NCBI GenBank assembly: GCA_031552405.1 | Contig: JAVBMN010000017.1 | Location: forward strand, 170,833 to 234,832 | DNA length: 64,000 bases | Source of the DNA: UBA1794 sp031552405 | GTDB lineage: Bacteria > Bacteroidota > Bacteroidia > Bacteroidales > Bacteroidaceae | Reading direction: 5' to 3' | Part shown: in pieces, positions 40,840-50,256 of the stretch | How positions within the stretch are numbered: the stretch's first letter is position 1 | Layout: each line of letters begins with the position of its first letter | The notes under the pieces: generated by a model | The model's input: the letters and a program-made list of their open reading frames with translations, nothing else | Database searches by the model: none | Told to the model about the DNA's origin: nothing | Program-made: the position numbers and the translations under genes

Positions 40840-40990
40840 CTATTTCTTAATAGTATATTTATACTAACGGAATGTTTTCTTCGTTCTTTATATTAATTAA
40901 ATACTGTATTACTGTATGCTTGATCAAAAACGATTGATAGTTAAGTTTTATAATATGAAAATGCAAAGATTGAAGGAAATAAGAAAAGTA

Positions 40991-42850
40991 ATGAAGCTAT
41001 TCGTTTTTATAGCGAGTGTGTTATTCCTTTTTTCATGTTCGGATAAAGAGCTGAGTGAACATATTATACCTCCTGATCCAGATCCGGTTCCTGATCCGGA
41101 AATTCCGGAGGGTGCTAAAATGGATTGGTGGAATGAAGCCCGTATGGGGATGTTTATTCATTATGGAATCTATTCGGCCTTAGGAGGTGAATACATTGGA
41201 CCTGATGTGACAGGTACTCCTATTCATTTTCAAACCTATGGGAATAAAAACACTCCGGTTGATTCAATAATACATGGCGTCGGTGCTGGTGCCGACTGGG
41301 TGATGTATGAGGCACAGATTCCCAGAGAAGAATACCGTAAATATACTTCCCAATTCACGGCTGAAAATTATGATCCCCAATTTATTGTAGACATGGCAAA
41401 ACGAGCAGGCATGAAATACATCGTTATGACTGTTAAGCATCATGATGGCTTTTGTTTGTGGGATTCTGAGGTGACCGACTGGGACGTTTCACAATCTCCG
41501 GCTGGTTTGCGCTGGAACAACGATCTTATAGGGCCTCTTGTTAAAGCTGCACGTGCGGCCGGATTAAAATTTGGTGCGTATTTCTCACATGCCCGCGATT
41601 GGATGCATCCTGGTGCACCTGGTCTCATCCCTGAATTGCAAAGAGGAGAATATACCTTTGAAGAAAATCGGCAATATATGAATCAGTTTACATATCCAAT
41701 GCTTTCTGATTTTCTGACACGTTATAAGCCGGATGTCTTGTGGTGGGATGCGCCTGATTGCAATCCCTACGAGGAATTTGCTGAAAAGTGCTATTCAATA
41801 GTAAGTGAACATAGCTCGTCTATTATACAAAATGATCGCCTTACTATTCTGACTGACACTTACCCGGGTGATTATTTTACCGCAGAACAAACGTTAAGCG
41901 GTGATAGCAAGGATGGAAGAGGTATAGAGTTTTGTACCACCCTGAACGGTTCATTTGGATATAATAAGTTTGACGAGGTGTGGAAATCTCCGAACGAACT
42001 ACTCTATAAGATTCTTACTACAAACAGACTGGGTGGAAATATATTATTGAACGTAGGGCCTCGTGGTGATGGGAGTATTCAGGAAGGATGCATAGAACTT
42101 CTGCAAAGCTTGGCCACATGGATGGATGCAAATGCAGAGGGAATACACGGTACTAGTAGGAGTCCATTAGAATATAACCTTCTACATGGACCTACTACAT
42201 GGAAAGTTGCAAATGGGGTGAGTCATTTGTATTATCATATCTTTAATTGGAACGGGGAACGCGATTTATGGATTCCCGGAGTTATGAATGCTGCGGATGA
42301 AGTGGTAGTCTCAATACCTGCTACCCCCGGAATTGAGTTGCAGGTGGAAGCAGTTGAGGGAGTGGGATTACATATAACCGGATTGCCCCAGCAAGCTCCT
42401 TTAAATTTTTGTAACATGATTGATGTGTGTTTTAAAACGACCCCCATCTTGGATGAAGGTATCCGTGAGATTGATGGAGAGATAAATCTTAGTGCGCTCT
42501 CCTCTAAAATTTCTGGACCTAGTATTATAGCTGACTGGGATCAGGAACCCTGTGTTAATTGGTATGGTAGCTGGGATAATACTCTTTCGTATAAAATAAA
42601 GGTAATTACAGGAGGAACTTATACGATAACGGCCAACTTAGCTGCCCATTTTGATGGCGATATGATATTTAAGTTTAGTAATGGAACCACTTTTTCGGGG
42701 AAAAATATTGCAACTTCCTCACTTGAAAATTTTCAGGTGCAACGTATTGGTGAAGTAGAATTAGATCCTGGTACATATACTATGGATGTTGTTTCCAGGC
42801 CCTCAAATTCCTGGGTGAAGTTGCGTGGAATAAGCTTAATACACGAATAG
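40991..42850 (+). CDS. GH29 alpha-L-fucosidase-like lipoprotein
   Basis: From ATG 40991 the protein has 619 residues and a short lipoprotein signal (MKLFVFIASVLFLFSC, Cys 16). ATGs at 40955 and 40916 would lengthen only the N-terminus. A Pro-rich linker (PPDPDPVPDPEIPEG) leads to a GH29 barrel. It shows MGMFIHYGIYS, KHHDGFCLWDSEVTDWDV, and LWWDAPDCN, where the nucleophile Asp is expected. A C-terminal beta domain (about 490-619, with GGTYTITANLAAHFDGDM) looks like a carbohydrate-binding module. The family hydrolyses alpha-L-fucosides. It would be periplasmic or surface-exposed. A hydrolase inside a biosynthetic glycan locus is unusual. Confidence 0.85.
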   Translation: MKLFVFIASVLFLFSCSDKELSEHIIPPDPDPVPDPEIPEGAKMDWWNEARMGMFIHYGIYSALGGEYIGPDVTGTPIHFQTYGNKNTPVDSIIHGVGAGADWVMYEAQIPREEYRKYTSQFTAENYDPQFIVDMAKRAGMKYIVMTVKHHDGFCLWDSEVTDWDVSQSPAGLRWNNDLIGPLVKAARAAGLKFGAYFSHARDWMHPGAPGLIPELQRGEYTFEENRQYMNQFTYPMLSDFLTRYKPDVLWWDAPDCNPYEEFAEKCYSIVSEHSSSIIQNDRLTILTDTYPGDYFTAEQTLSGDSKDGRGIEFCTTLNGSFGYNKFDEVWKSPNELLYKILTTNRLGGNILLNVGPRGDGSIQEGCIELLQSLATWMDANAEGIHGTSRSPLEYNLLHGPTTWKVANGVSHLYYHIFNWNGERDLWIPGVMNAADEVVVSIPATPGIELQVEAVEGVGLHITGLPQQAPLNFCNMIDVCFKTTPILDEGIREIDGEINLSALSSKISGPSIIADWDQEPCVNWYGSWDNTLSYKIKVITGGTYTITANLAAHFDGDMIFKFSNGTTFSGKNIATSSLENFQVQRIGEVELDPGTYTMDVVSRPSNSWVKLRGISLIHE

Positions 42851-42878
42851 AGATCTAATTTATGTGAGATAAAATTTG

Positions 42879-43832
42879 ATGCATACTATGCCAAAAGCTT
42901 CTTATGCTAAGATTTCCATTGTAATGTGCACATATAATGGAGAGAAGTATCTGCGTGAACAGTTAGATTCGCTTATAAGTCAGACTTATCCGTTATATGA
43001 AATATTAGTGCAGGATGATGTTTCTACAGATGGAACGTTGCAGATATTAAAAGAATATGAACAGCGATACCCAATTATTCATGTGCTCCAAAATGAAAAA
43101 AACATGGGGTATAATGCAAACTTCTCATCTGCTATCTATAAAGCTACTGGAGACTATCTTGCGATCTCAGACCAGGATGACATCTGGATGCCCAACAAAA
43201 TAGAGAGGCTTATGTCGAATATTGGGAATAAGGGAATGATCTTTTCAAAGAGTGTGTTATTTGATGAGAACGCACCGGAGTGGAAAGAGCATAATTACTA
43301 TTCTGCGCCCAATGTGTCACTGGAAGAGCTGGCCTTTCGTAATAATATATCTGGCCATGCCGTACTGGTGCGGAGAGATCTGCTGGATCGTGTTCCTTTC
43401 TGGGATTCCCGTTATTATTACGATTGGTGGTTGGCTATAGTGGCAGCCTATTTTGATGAAATTGTCTTTTTGGATGAAACATTAGTGCGTTGGAGGAGAC
43501 ATCAGCAATCCATCACGCATCAGTTCTATGTGACCTCAAAAAGTGAGTCCCGCATATCAAAATTCTTTCGGTTAAATGATTTCTTGTACAGAAGGAAGAA
43601 TTATTTGAACTCACTGTATAGGATGTTGTATAAGCTTGAAGAGCATGAAAACAAACATCCTGAGTTTGTGGAAGCCGTAAGACTGACAAGAGATAATGAC
43701 TTGTTTAGATCCTTAAAATCGTGTTATAAATGCCTTAAAATGAGGAGCATATATCATCCTGAGTTGTCGAATTGTTCATTTAAAAGCATGAAAGATTCAT
43801 TTATGAAGCCAGTGTATTGCTCTGGGTTTTAA
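42879..43832 (+). CDS. Family 2 glycosyltransferase
   Basis: 317 residues from ATG 42879 (ATG 42888 also possible). A GT-A fold of family GT2: ISIVMCTYNGEKYLREQLDSLISQ is the nucleotide-binding start, ILVQDDVSTDGT contains the first Asp pair, and AISDQDDIWMPNKI contains the DxD-type metal motif. This is the rhamnosyl/N-acetylglucosaminyl-like subgroup; the sugar cannot be read. The last 90 residues are basic and helical and may contact the membrane. It lies in the plus-strand run between the GH29 gene and two GT-B enzymes. Confidence 0.9.
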   Translation: MHTMPKASYAKISIVMCTYNGEKYLREQLDSLISQTYPLYEILVQDDVSTDGTLQILKEYEQRYPIIHVLQNEKNMGYNANFSSAIYKATGDYLAISDQDDIWMPNKIERLMSNIGNKGMIFSKSVLFDENAPEWKEHNYYSAPNVSLEELAFRNNISGHAVLVRRDLLDRVPFWDSRYYYDWWLAIVAAYFDEIVFLDETLVRWRRHQQSITHQFYVTSKSESRISKFFRLNDFLYRRKNYLNSLYRMLYKLEEHENKHPEFVEAVRLTRDNDLFRSLKSCYKCLKMRSIYHPELSNCSFKSMKDSFMKPVYCSGF

Positions 43833-43903
43833 CAGTGTTGCTTCCACCTTAGAATTGCGATGATATATCATTTAGGAAAATAGGAACTCTTTTTATTTTT
43901 AAG

Positions 43904-44971
43904 ATGAAAATACAACATATTGTTTGGACAGCTATATACGGAGGGGCGGAAACCATGTTAGTGGATATTTTGAACTGTCAGGTTCAGAAGCACAATGTTG
44001 AATTAGTGATCATAAATGATCTTATAGAAGGCTCTCTCTTGGCTTTATTGGATAATAAGATCAATGTTATTCTGATCAAAAGACCTTCCCGTAGCAGAAA
44101 TCTGCTTCCTATATTGAAGTTGAATGCTCTCATATTGTTCGGAAAAGCGGATGTCATCCACTTCCACCAAGATGATATTATACGTTATGTTCCTGTTCGT
44201 CATTTGAAGAATAATCTTTTTTTGACTGTTCACAGTACTGAGATGGATGTGATCAGTCTGCCCAAATATCATTATGTCTTTTCTATTTCTGATGTGGTTA
44301 AAAAAAAATTGAAAGATATGCATGGTATAGACTCTTACCTGGTTATCAATGGTATTGATCTTGATTCTATTGTAAAGAAACAGGTATACTCTGAAGCACC
44401 CTCACTTTTTCGCATTGTCCAGATTAGCCGGCTGGAACATCCGCATAAGGGCCAGGACGTGTTACTGTATGCGGTTTATAAGTTATTACACAACTATCAT
44501 TTCTCTAACTTCCATTTGGATATAACAGGAACAGGAAAATCAGAAACCTATCTTAAGGCCTTAACAAATGAACTGGGACTGGATGAATATGTTACTTTTA
44601 CCGGAGTTCGTTCAAAAGAATATATACAAAAGCACATTCACGAGTACGACCTGTTGGTACAACCCTCTAACTGGGAAGGATTTGGGTTAGCTCCAATAGA
44701 AGCTATGGCTGCATTGGTTCCGGTACTGGTATCAAATGTGGAGGGGTTGAAAAAGACGGCCCGAAATGGTGAAAATGCATTTATGTTTACCGCTGGCGAT
44801 TCTGATGATTGCGCAGAAATGATAAATAAGATTATTCACCTTTCAGTACAGGAAAAGAGGGACAAAAGCAATACTGCATACAAGTATGCAATGGATCACT
44901 TTAATGTGTCTAGGACCGCCCAAGATTATTTAGATCATTATCAAATGCTTATTGAAAGTACGACAAAATAA
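43904..44971 (+). CDS. Family 4 glycosyltransferase
   Basis: A 355-residue GT-B enzyme of the GT4 type. The N-terminal acceptor domain begins IQHIVWTAIYGGAETMLVDIL. The hinge and donor domain show IVQISRLEHPHKGQDVLL and the EGFGLAPIEAMAALVPVLVS motif, in which the E-x7-E pair holds the nucleotide sugar. There is no signal or membrane span. Its stop overlaps the next gene's start by 1 bp (TAATG), so translation is coupled. Confidence 0.92.
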   Translation: MKIQHIVWTAIYGGAETMLVDILNCQVQKHNVELVIINDLIEGSLLALLDNKINVILIKRPSRSRNLLPILKLNALILFGKADVIHFHQDDIIRYVPVRHLKNNLFLTVHSTEMDVISLPKYHYVFSISDVVKKKLKDMHGIDSYLVINGIDLDSIVKKQVYSEAPSLFRIVQISRLEHPHKGQDVLLYAVYKLLHNYHFSNFHLDITGTGKSETYLKALTNELGLDEYVTFTGVRSKEYIQKHIHEYDLLVQPSNWEGFGLAPIEAMAALVPVLVSNVEGLKKTARNGENAFMFTAGDSDDCAEMINKIIHLSVQEKRDKSNTAYKYAMDHFNVSRTAQDYLDHYQMLIESTTK

Positions 44972-46026
44972 TGAAGATCTTATTTTTGCCAAACTGGGAT
45001 ATTCAGACTTTGGAAAAGGATAATGAATTAATTCCATCTCCAGATAAACAGGTTTGCGGTGAGCCGTATTGGTTTTTTCGCTATTTTCCAGAAGGAACAA
45101 AGGTAGACATCATTGATCGACAAAAGCAATTCTTGCTGCATCCTTTTGAAAGGCGCATGAAATTTTATATCTATCAGTCATTGAAGGCTTTCTTTCGAAG
45201 AAAAAAGTATGACGTGGTGATATCTCATGGAGCGCAGAGCGGACTGGTTTATTCGCTCTTAAATATATTTTCTTCTCGAAAAAAACGCCCTCTCCATCTT
45301 ATAATTGATGTGGGTGGACTGAATGGAGGGCGGACCAGTCCACTTGAAATCGCACTAATCAGGCTGGCCCTGAAAAGCCAACCAGCTATGATATGTCATG
45401 CTTCAATACAAGAGAGACAGTATAAGAAATTCTATAACAAAGAAATTGTGAATGCCCGTTTTATCCGATTTGGAGCCAATATCGACGAGTTTGTTTTGCA
45501 GAACTTTCCCACGAAAGGATATATTCTTTCATTTGGTTATGCTACGCGCGATTATGATACATTGTTAAAAGCCTGGCGGCAAATCAATACCGATAAGGAG
45601 CTGGTTATCTTAGGAAGGGCTTTTAATGTGGAAGAGAAAAATGTGAAAGTTATTGGAAGTGTAGATGTGACATTGTTGCGAAAATATATTGCGGAAAGCC
45701 TGTTTGTGGTAATGCCTCTTCCTGTCTTGAATTTCTCTTATGGTCAGATGAGTCTTATTCATTCAATGGCCATGGGCAAACCTTTACTAGTTACCCGTAC
45801 ACCCAGTACGGTTGACTATATCAAGGACGGAGAGGGGGCTTTCTTCGTGAATCCTGAAGATGCGGATGACATGAAATCCAAGCTTCTGTTTATGCTTGAT
45901 AATGAAGCTAATTTAAACGAATGGGGGGTAAAGGCCCGTCATTATGTGGAAGAGAGCCTGAATGAGAAAGGAATGGCTATAAGCATTTACAAATACATAA
46001 AAGAGCTTATGCCTGCTGGCAGATAG
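44971..46026 (+). CDS. GT-B glycosyltransferase
   Basis: 351 residues. N-terminal ILFLPNWDI and VCGEPYWFFRYFP, then a Gly-rich IIDVGGLNGGRTSP element. The donor domain has SFGYATRDYDTLLKAW, LVILGRAF, and MSLIHSMAMGKPLLVTRTPSTVDYI, the last matching the GT4/GT1 donor-site pattern. It starts in overlap with the preceding GT4 gene. It ends 48 bp from a converging glycosyltransferase with no hairpin between them. Confidence 0.85.
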   Translation: MKILFLPNWDIQTLEKDNELIPSPDKQVCGEPYWFFRYFPEGTKVDIIDRQKQFLLHPFERRMKFYIYQSLKAFFRRKKYDVVISHGAQSGLVYSLLNIFSSRKKRPLHLIIDVGGLNGGRTSPLEIALIRLALKSQPAMICHASIQERQYKKFYNKEIVNARFIRFGANIDEFVLQNFPTKGYILSFGYATRDYDTLLKAWRQINTDKELVILGRAFNVEEKNVKVIGSVDVTLLRKYIAESLFVVMPLPVLNFSYGQMSLIHSMAMGKPLLVTRTPSTVDYIKDGEGAFFVNPEDADDMKSKLLFMLDNEANLNEWGVKARHYVEESLNEKGMAISIYKYIKELMPAGR

Positions 46027-46074
46027 ATAACCTTGGTCGTGATATCATTTTGTATAAAAAATGCCATTCTCTTC

Positions 46075-46983
46075 CTATAGTTTCAATAAGTGATGCTTGA
46101 TGTATGCCAGTATATTTCTTGGCTGGCTCCATACAGACGATAGGACAGTGAAGGGTTTTCTTTTATAATATTCTTCATAGTCACGGAACAGTTGAGAGAT
46201 GGGTATTTGTTCTGTTCCATATTGAAAATATCTTAGCTTTATTTGTTTCCTGATTAATGGATACATACACCAATTGAAATGCTGGTATTCACCATACCGC
46301 AAATACAACGAATGTCTTTCCACATCTTGAAGACAGCGGTTACTGCTCAACTTGCCGGGTACAGCTTCCAGATAGTACCCTAAAGCTTGAGAAGTCTTTC
46401 CTAACTTAAATGAACGAGCCACACGGATTTGAAAGTCAAAATCAGCCACTAATCGGTACTGTTCATCGAAATATCCTATGGCTTCATGAATTTGTTTGCG
46501 CCACATAGGGAAGCAACTGATATTGAATTCAGATTCAAAAATATCCGGGTCGGATTTGTAATCTTTAAATACATAAGTTTTAGTAGTATATATAGGATAC
46601 TCATACATATAGTGGGTATCTCCATAAGCAAGTGCTATCTCGGGGTTGTTATCCAGAATATATGCTTGATTTAAGATAGAATCAGGAAGGCGTATATCAT
46701 CTACATTCCAGTTTGCGATGTATTCTCCCTGAGCCATTCGTATGCCTCGATTCCATGTGGAGTAAAGCCCTTCGCGTTCCGGTATAATAATATGTTTGGC
46801 AAAAGGCAGTGCAGGTAATCTTCTCTCTATTATAGAAAGCTCATCTTCTGTAGGCGCATTATGTAGAAGTAACATCTCAATGCGCTCCTTTCCTTCTAAC
46901 TTTTCGGCATAATTCAGAAAGCTTTCTAAATATTTCTCGCAATGAAAAAGAGAACTGAGTATCGTTATTTTAGGCTTATTCAT
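46075..46983 (-). CDS. Family 2 glycosyltransferase (opposite strand)
   Basis: A 302-residue GT2 enzyme: ITILSSLFHCEKYLESFL, then EREGLYSTWNRGIRMAQGEYIANWNVDDIRLPDSI, which has the DD metal site at NVDD. It stands alone on the minus strand between plus-strand glycosyltransferases and has its own TACTTTTG promoter box 33 bp upstream. That may mean separate regulation or later insertion into the locus. Confidence 0.9.
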   Translation of the reverse strand: MNKPKITILSSLFHCEKYLESFLNYAEKLEGKERIEMLLLHNAPTEDELSIIERRLPALPFAKHIIIPEREGLYSTWNRGIRMAQGEYIANWNVDDIRLPDSILNQAYILDNNPEIALAYGDTHYMYEYPIYTTKTYVFKDYKSDPDIFESEFNISCFPMWRKQIHEAIGYFDEQYRLVADFDFQIRVARSFKLGKTSQALGYYLEAVPGKLSSNRCLQDVERHSLYLRYGEYQHFNWCMYPLIRKQIKLRYFQYGTEQIPISQLFRDYEEYYKRKPFTVLSSVWSQPRNILAYIKHHLLKL

Positions 46984-47015
46984 AAAGCAAATTAAAGTTG
47001 GCTTATTATTTAACG

Positions 47016-47023
47016 CAAAAGTA
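47016..47023 (-). promoter_or_regulatory. Promoter -7 box for the lone minus-strand GT2
   Basis: Minus-strand TACTTTTG fits TAnnTTTG, 33 bp before ATG 46983. Confidence 0.6.
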
Positions 47024-47124
47024 CAAAAAAAGGATCGTAACTTTATTTTTCTCTCAATAAATATACTTTTTAAGAGTACTTCTCGTTCCTTTTATACAGA
47101 AATATATTAAGCAAAGATATTCAC

Positions 47125-47832
47125 ATGATATTATTTTCTCTTAGATTACGAAAAAAGCTGGCAGTGATACGAAGCTTATTGCCCAGCCTTTTCTTTAATC
47201 TACGTTATCTCCCCTTAAAACAAGCCGTTAAATTGCCAATACTTTTGTATAAACCTCGTTTCCATAGCATGAAAGGACAGGTCTGTATTGAGGGAGATGT
47301 TTCTTATGGAATGATTCGCTTAGGCTTTATCGGAGTACCTTTGTATCCCAATACTGGGATTGTATGGGAAAACCAGGGAGGTACTGTTTGTTTTAAAGGG
47401 GTATGTGTGATTGGCAATGCATCAGCCCTTACCATTGGGGTTAACGGAGTGCTGAAAATTGCAGATAACTTTGCAGCTTCTTCTGCCTTGAAACTGGTTT
47501 GCTATCATTCTGTAACAATTGGAGAAAAGGTACGTATGGGTTGGGAGAATATGTTGATAGATACATCTTTTCATCGATTAAAAAATTTAGATGGCTCATA
47601 TCGCAATAGAGGTTATGCTCCAGTAAACATTGGAACAAATAATTGGTTTGCGGCCCGGTGTATGATTTTACCAGGCGCGCAAACGCCGGATTATTGTACT
47701 TTTGCTGCCGGTAGCGTGCTGAATAAAAATTATTCGACTGAATCCTCTCATTCGTTGTTTGCAGGTAGCCCCTTGGCGGTAAAAGTCAGTGGAGTTTGGA
47801 GAGATATGAATGATCCTTATGAGTATAATTGA
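47125..47832 (+). CDS. Left-handed beta-helix acyltransferase-like protein
   Basis: 235 residues. The middle (about 85-215) has the hexapeptide-like spacing of left-handed beta-helix acetyltransferases: VCVIGNASALTIGVNGVLKIADNF, VTIGEKVRMGWENMLIDTSFH, VNIGTNNWFAARCMILPGAQTPDY, then GSVLNKNY and AGSPLAVKV, the typical end of such enzymes. It probably O-acetylates a sugar of the locus product. A 60-residue basic N-terminus may associate with the membrane. It is followed by the flippase gene after 24 bp. Confidence 0.82.
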   Translation: MILFSLRLRKKLAVIRSLLPSLFFNLRYLPLKQAVKLPILLYKPRFHSMKGQVCIEGDVSYGMIRLGFIGVPLYPNTGIVWENQGGTVCFKGVCVIGNASALTIGVNGVLKIADNFAASSALKLVCYHSVTIGEKVRMGWENMLIDTSFHRLKNLDGSYRNRGYAPVNIGTNNWFAARCMILPGAQTPDYCTFAAGSVLNKNYSTESSHSLFAGSPLAVKVSGVWRDMNDPYEYN

Positions 47833-47856
47833 AAAACGAAGAAGAGCTTGAAAAAG

Positions 47857-49212
47857 ATGGAGGTAACCAAAAAAATTACTGATTTCTTTCGGAAAGGAAA
47901 TGAACGAAGTGTAAAAGCTAAACAGAATGTTATTGGGTCTATACTAATAAAGGGTGGGTCAATATTAACTTCTTTCATACTGGTGCCCATGACTTTAGGA
48001 TATTTGGACGACTTTCAATATGGAGTGTGGCTTACCATGAGTTCCATCATCATGTGGATGAACTACTTTGATGTGGGAATTAGCTGTGGATTACGTAATA
48101 AACTGGCAGAAGCCATGGCGAAGGGCGACTATGAATTAGGGAGGATTTATGTCAGTACCACCGTGTTTTTCTTAACTTTAATTAGTGGGATAATGGTCTT
48201 ATTGTTTTCTGTAATTCATCAGTGGCTGGATTGGTATAGTATATTGAATGTTTCTCCCGATGCAATCTCAGATCTGAATGAATTGGTATGGATTATATTT
48301 ACTTTATTTGCCATTAATTTCGTGTTGAAGTTTGTAAATATGGTATTTGTGGCCAATCAGATGCCAATATATAGTAACTTGATGTTGTTGTTGGCTAATG
48401 TACTTTCATTAGTAACTGTTTTTATCATGAAATTGTGTACAGCAGGAGATTTGGGAAAGGTTTCGATTGCTTTTTCTTTAGTTCCGATATTAGTATCTTT
48501 GTTGGCATATCCCTATGCGTTTGGTGTGAAATATAGAGAATTGGCTCCACGCTTTTCTGCTATACGGATGAAGTATGCAAGAGAATTGATGGGACTGGGG
48601 ATACAATTTTTTATCATACAGATAGCCTGTCTTATAGCCTTCTCCACATCCAATGTGTTGATATCTCAACTCGTTAATCCGGGAGAGGTTACTACTTATA
48701 ACATTGCATACAAGTACTTCAATGCCAGTACCATGGTGTATTATATTGTGCTGACCCCTATGTGGAGTGCTATTACGGATGCATATGTAAAACAGGATAT
48801 TCCATGGATAAAACACGCTATGCGTAAAATGGTAATGGTATGGGCTGCTTTTGCTGTTATGACCGGGCTTATGTGGATTGTTTCACCCATAGCTTATCAA
48901 CTATGGGTAGGTGATAAAGTGGAAGTTCCATTCATGCTTTCCGCAGTGGTAGCTGTATATACGATTGTGTTGAACTGGAATAATTTATTTTCTTTCTTTT
49001 CTAACGGAACTGGAAAAATTCGTATTCAATTGTATGCAAATGTATTAGCTGGACTTCTCTTCATTCCTATCGCAATTCTCTTGGGTAATTTATACTCAAC
49101 CTTGGGGATTGTATTGGCAATGGCTATTATATTATTGCCTACTTCAATACTTCTTCCGATACAATATCGGAAGATTATTAGTGGTTCGGCTTCAGGATTG
49201 TGGAATAAATAG
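47857..49212 (+). CDS. Wzx-type polysaccharide flippase (MOP superfamily)
   Basis: 451 residues from ATG 47857; a TTG three codons earlier is less likely. About 12-14 hydrophobic segments fill the protein from GSILIKGGSILTSFILVPMTLGYL to the C-terminus. The DDFQYGVWLTMSSIIMWMNYFDVGI stretch is typical of flippases that turn undecaprenyl-linked glycan units to the periplasmic face. With the Wzy-, Wzz- and Wza-type genes downstream this makes a Wzy-dependent assembly pathway likely. Confidence 0.88.
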   Translation: MEVTKKITDFFRKGNERSVKAKQNVIGSILIKGGSILTSFILVPMTLGYLDDFQYGVWLTMSSIIMWMNYFDVGISCGLRNKLAEAMAKGDYELGRIYVSTTVFFLTLISGIMVLLFSVIHQWLDWYSILNVSPDAISDLNELVWIIFTLFAINFVLKFVNMVFVANQMPIYSNLMLLLANVLSLVTVFIMKLCTAGDLGKVSIAFSLVPILVSLLAYPYAFGVKYRELAPRFSAIRMKYARELMGLGIQFFIIQIACLIAFSTSNVLISQLVNPGEVTTYNIAYKYFNASTMVYYIVLTPMWSAITDAYVKQDIPWIKHAMRKMVMVWAAFAVMTGLMWIVSPIAYQLWVGDKVEVPFMLSAVVAVYTIVLNWNNLFSFFSNGTGKIRIQLYANVLAGLLFIPIAILLGNLYSTLGIVLAMAIILLPTSILLPIQYRKIISGSASGLWNK

Positions 49213-49257
49213 AAGATATATTATTGAGTATTTCTTTAAAATAGACTTACTATAGTT

Positions 49258-50253
49258 ATGGAAATTTTTGAAAGAATAAAATGCTTTCTGCGAGCTAATC
49301 CTTTCTATACAAAATATTGTCAAACTTATGTGAATGACTGCCGTTACTGGGTGCGCAATATGAGGTATTACTTTAGATTGTATTCTTGGAAAAAGGATAA
49401 AGAAGTAGTCGGAAATACTGTCTATTTTATAATTGATCCAGAAATATCCCATCCTGGTCTGGCGGATCGTTTCAAAGCGATTATAGGAAGTTATTATATT
49501 GCAAAGCAAAATGGGTTTAACTTTAAGGTATTGTTCTCTCACCCTTTTGTTTTAAGTAAGTATTTGGATAATGCTTCGCATGAATGGGTTGCTTCAGGGG
49601 ATGAGTTGAGTTATAGTCTTTGTAATACTCGTATTATTGCATACAATGGTGGTGGGAGAGTGCCTAAGTTATGTAAATCGGTAAAGCAATACCATATATA
49701 CTGTTATATCGGTTATGATATTCTTGAAACAAACCAAATAGGAAATTACACACAATTGTGGGGGGAATTATTCCGTGAGTTATTTAGCCCTACTCCATAT
49801 TTGCAGAAAACGATAGCAAATTATAGTTTTCTTCGGGAGAATGATTTTGTAGCAATTCATTTGCGTTTTGTCAATGCTTTGGAGCAGTTTGAGGGAAATC
49901 AATTTAATTTTCTTAGCACTGTACAGAAAGAAGAACTTGTGCTACGTTGCCTAAAGGGTATTCAAAATGTTATGAGACAACATCCAGATAAAAAGGCTGT
50001 GATCTTCTCAGATAGTACATTATTTCTAAACCGGGTACAAAAGGAATTACCTGTAACAGTTCTTGGCGGAGAAATAGGTCATATATCTTTTATCAACTCA
50101 GACGCTATTGTCCTGAAGACATTTGTGGATTTCTACATGATTTCTAAAGCGAGTGAAACAGTTCGTATTCTTGCGCCTGAGATGTATAATACGGTTTTCT
50201 CTTATTATGCAGCTTTGAGTGGCGGGAAAAATTGTAGAGATTATCAGGTGTAG
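49258..50253 (+). CDS. NodZ/alpha-fucosyltransferase-like glycosyltransferase
   Basis: 331 residues. Features recall the fucosyltransferase group with a basic HxR-type motif: HPGLADRFKAIIGSYYIAKQNG near 65-86 (like the G-L-G/A-D-R-x-K/R-x-I start of that superfamily), VAIHLRFVN near 197-205, VIFSDSTLFLNRVQ, and the C-terminal FYMISKASETVRI. These resemble the GDP-fucose-binding peptides of GT11/GT23-type enzymes. The assignment to fucose is inference. It is supported by the GH29 gene in the same locus. It ends 3 bp from the converging Wzy gene. Confidence 0.6.
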   Translation: MEIFERIKCFLRANPFYTKYCQTYVNDCRYWVRNMRYYFRLYSWKKDKEVVGNTVYFIIDPEISHPGLADRFKAIIGSYYIAKQNGFNFKVLFSHPFVLSKYLDNASHEWVASGDELSYSLCNTRIIAYNGGGRVPKLCKSVKQYHIYCYIGYDILETNQIGNYTQLWGELFRELFSPTPYLQKTIANYSFLRENDFVAIHLRFVNALEQFEGNQFNFLSTVQKEELVLRCLKGIQNVMRQHPDKKAVIFSDSTLFLNRVQKELPVTVLGGEIGHISFINSDAIVLKTFVDFYMISKASETVRILAPEMYNTVFSYYAALSGGKNCRDYQV

Positions 50254-50256
50254 TTT

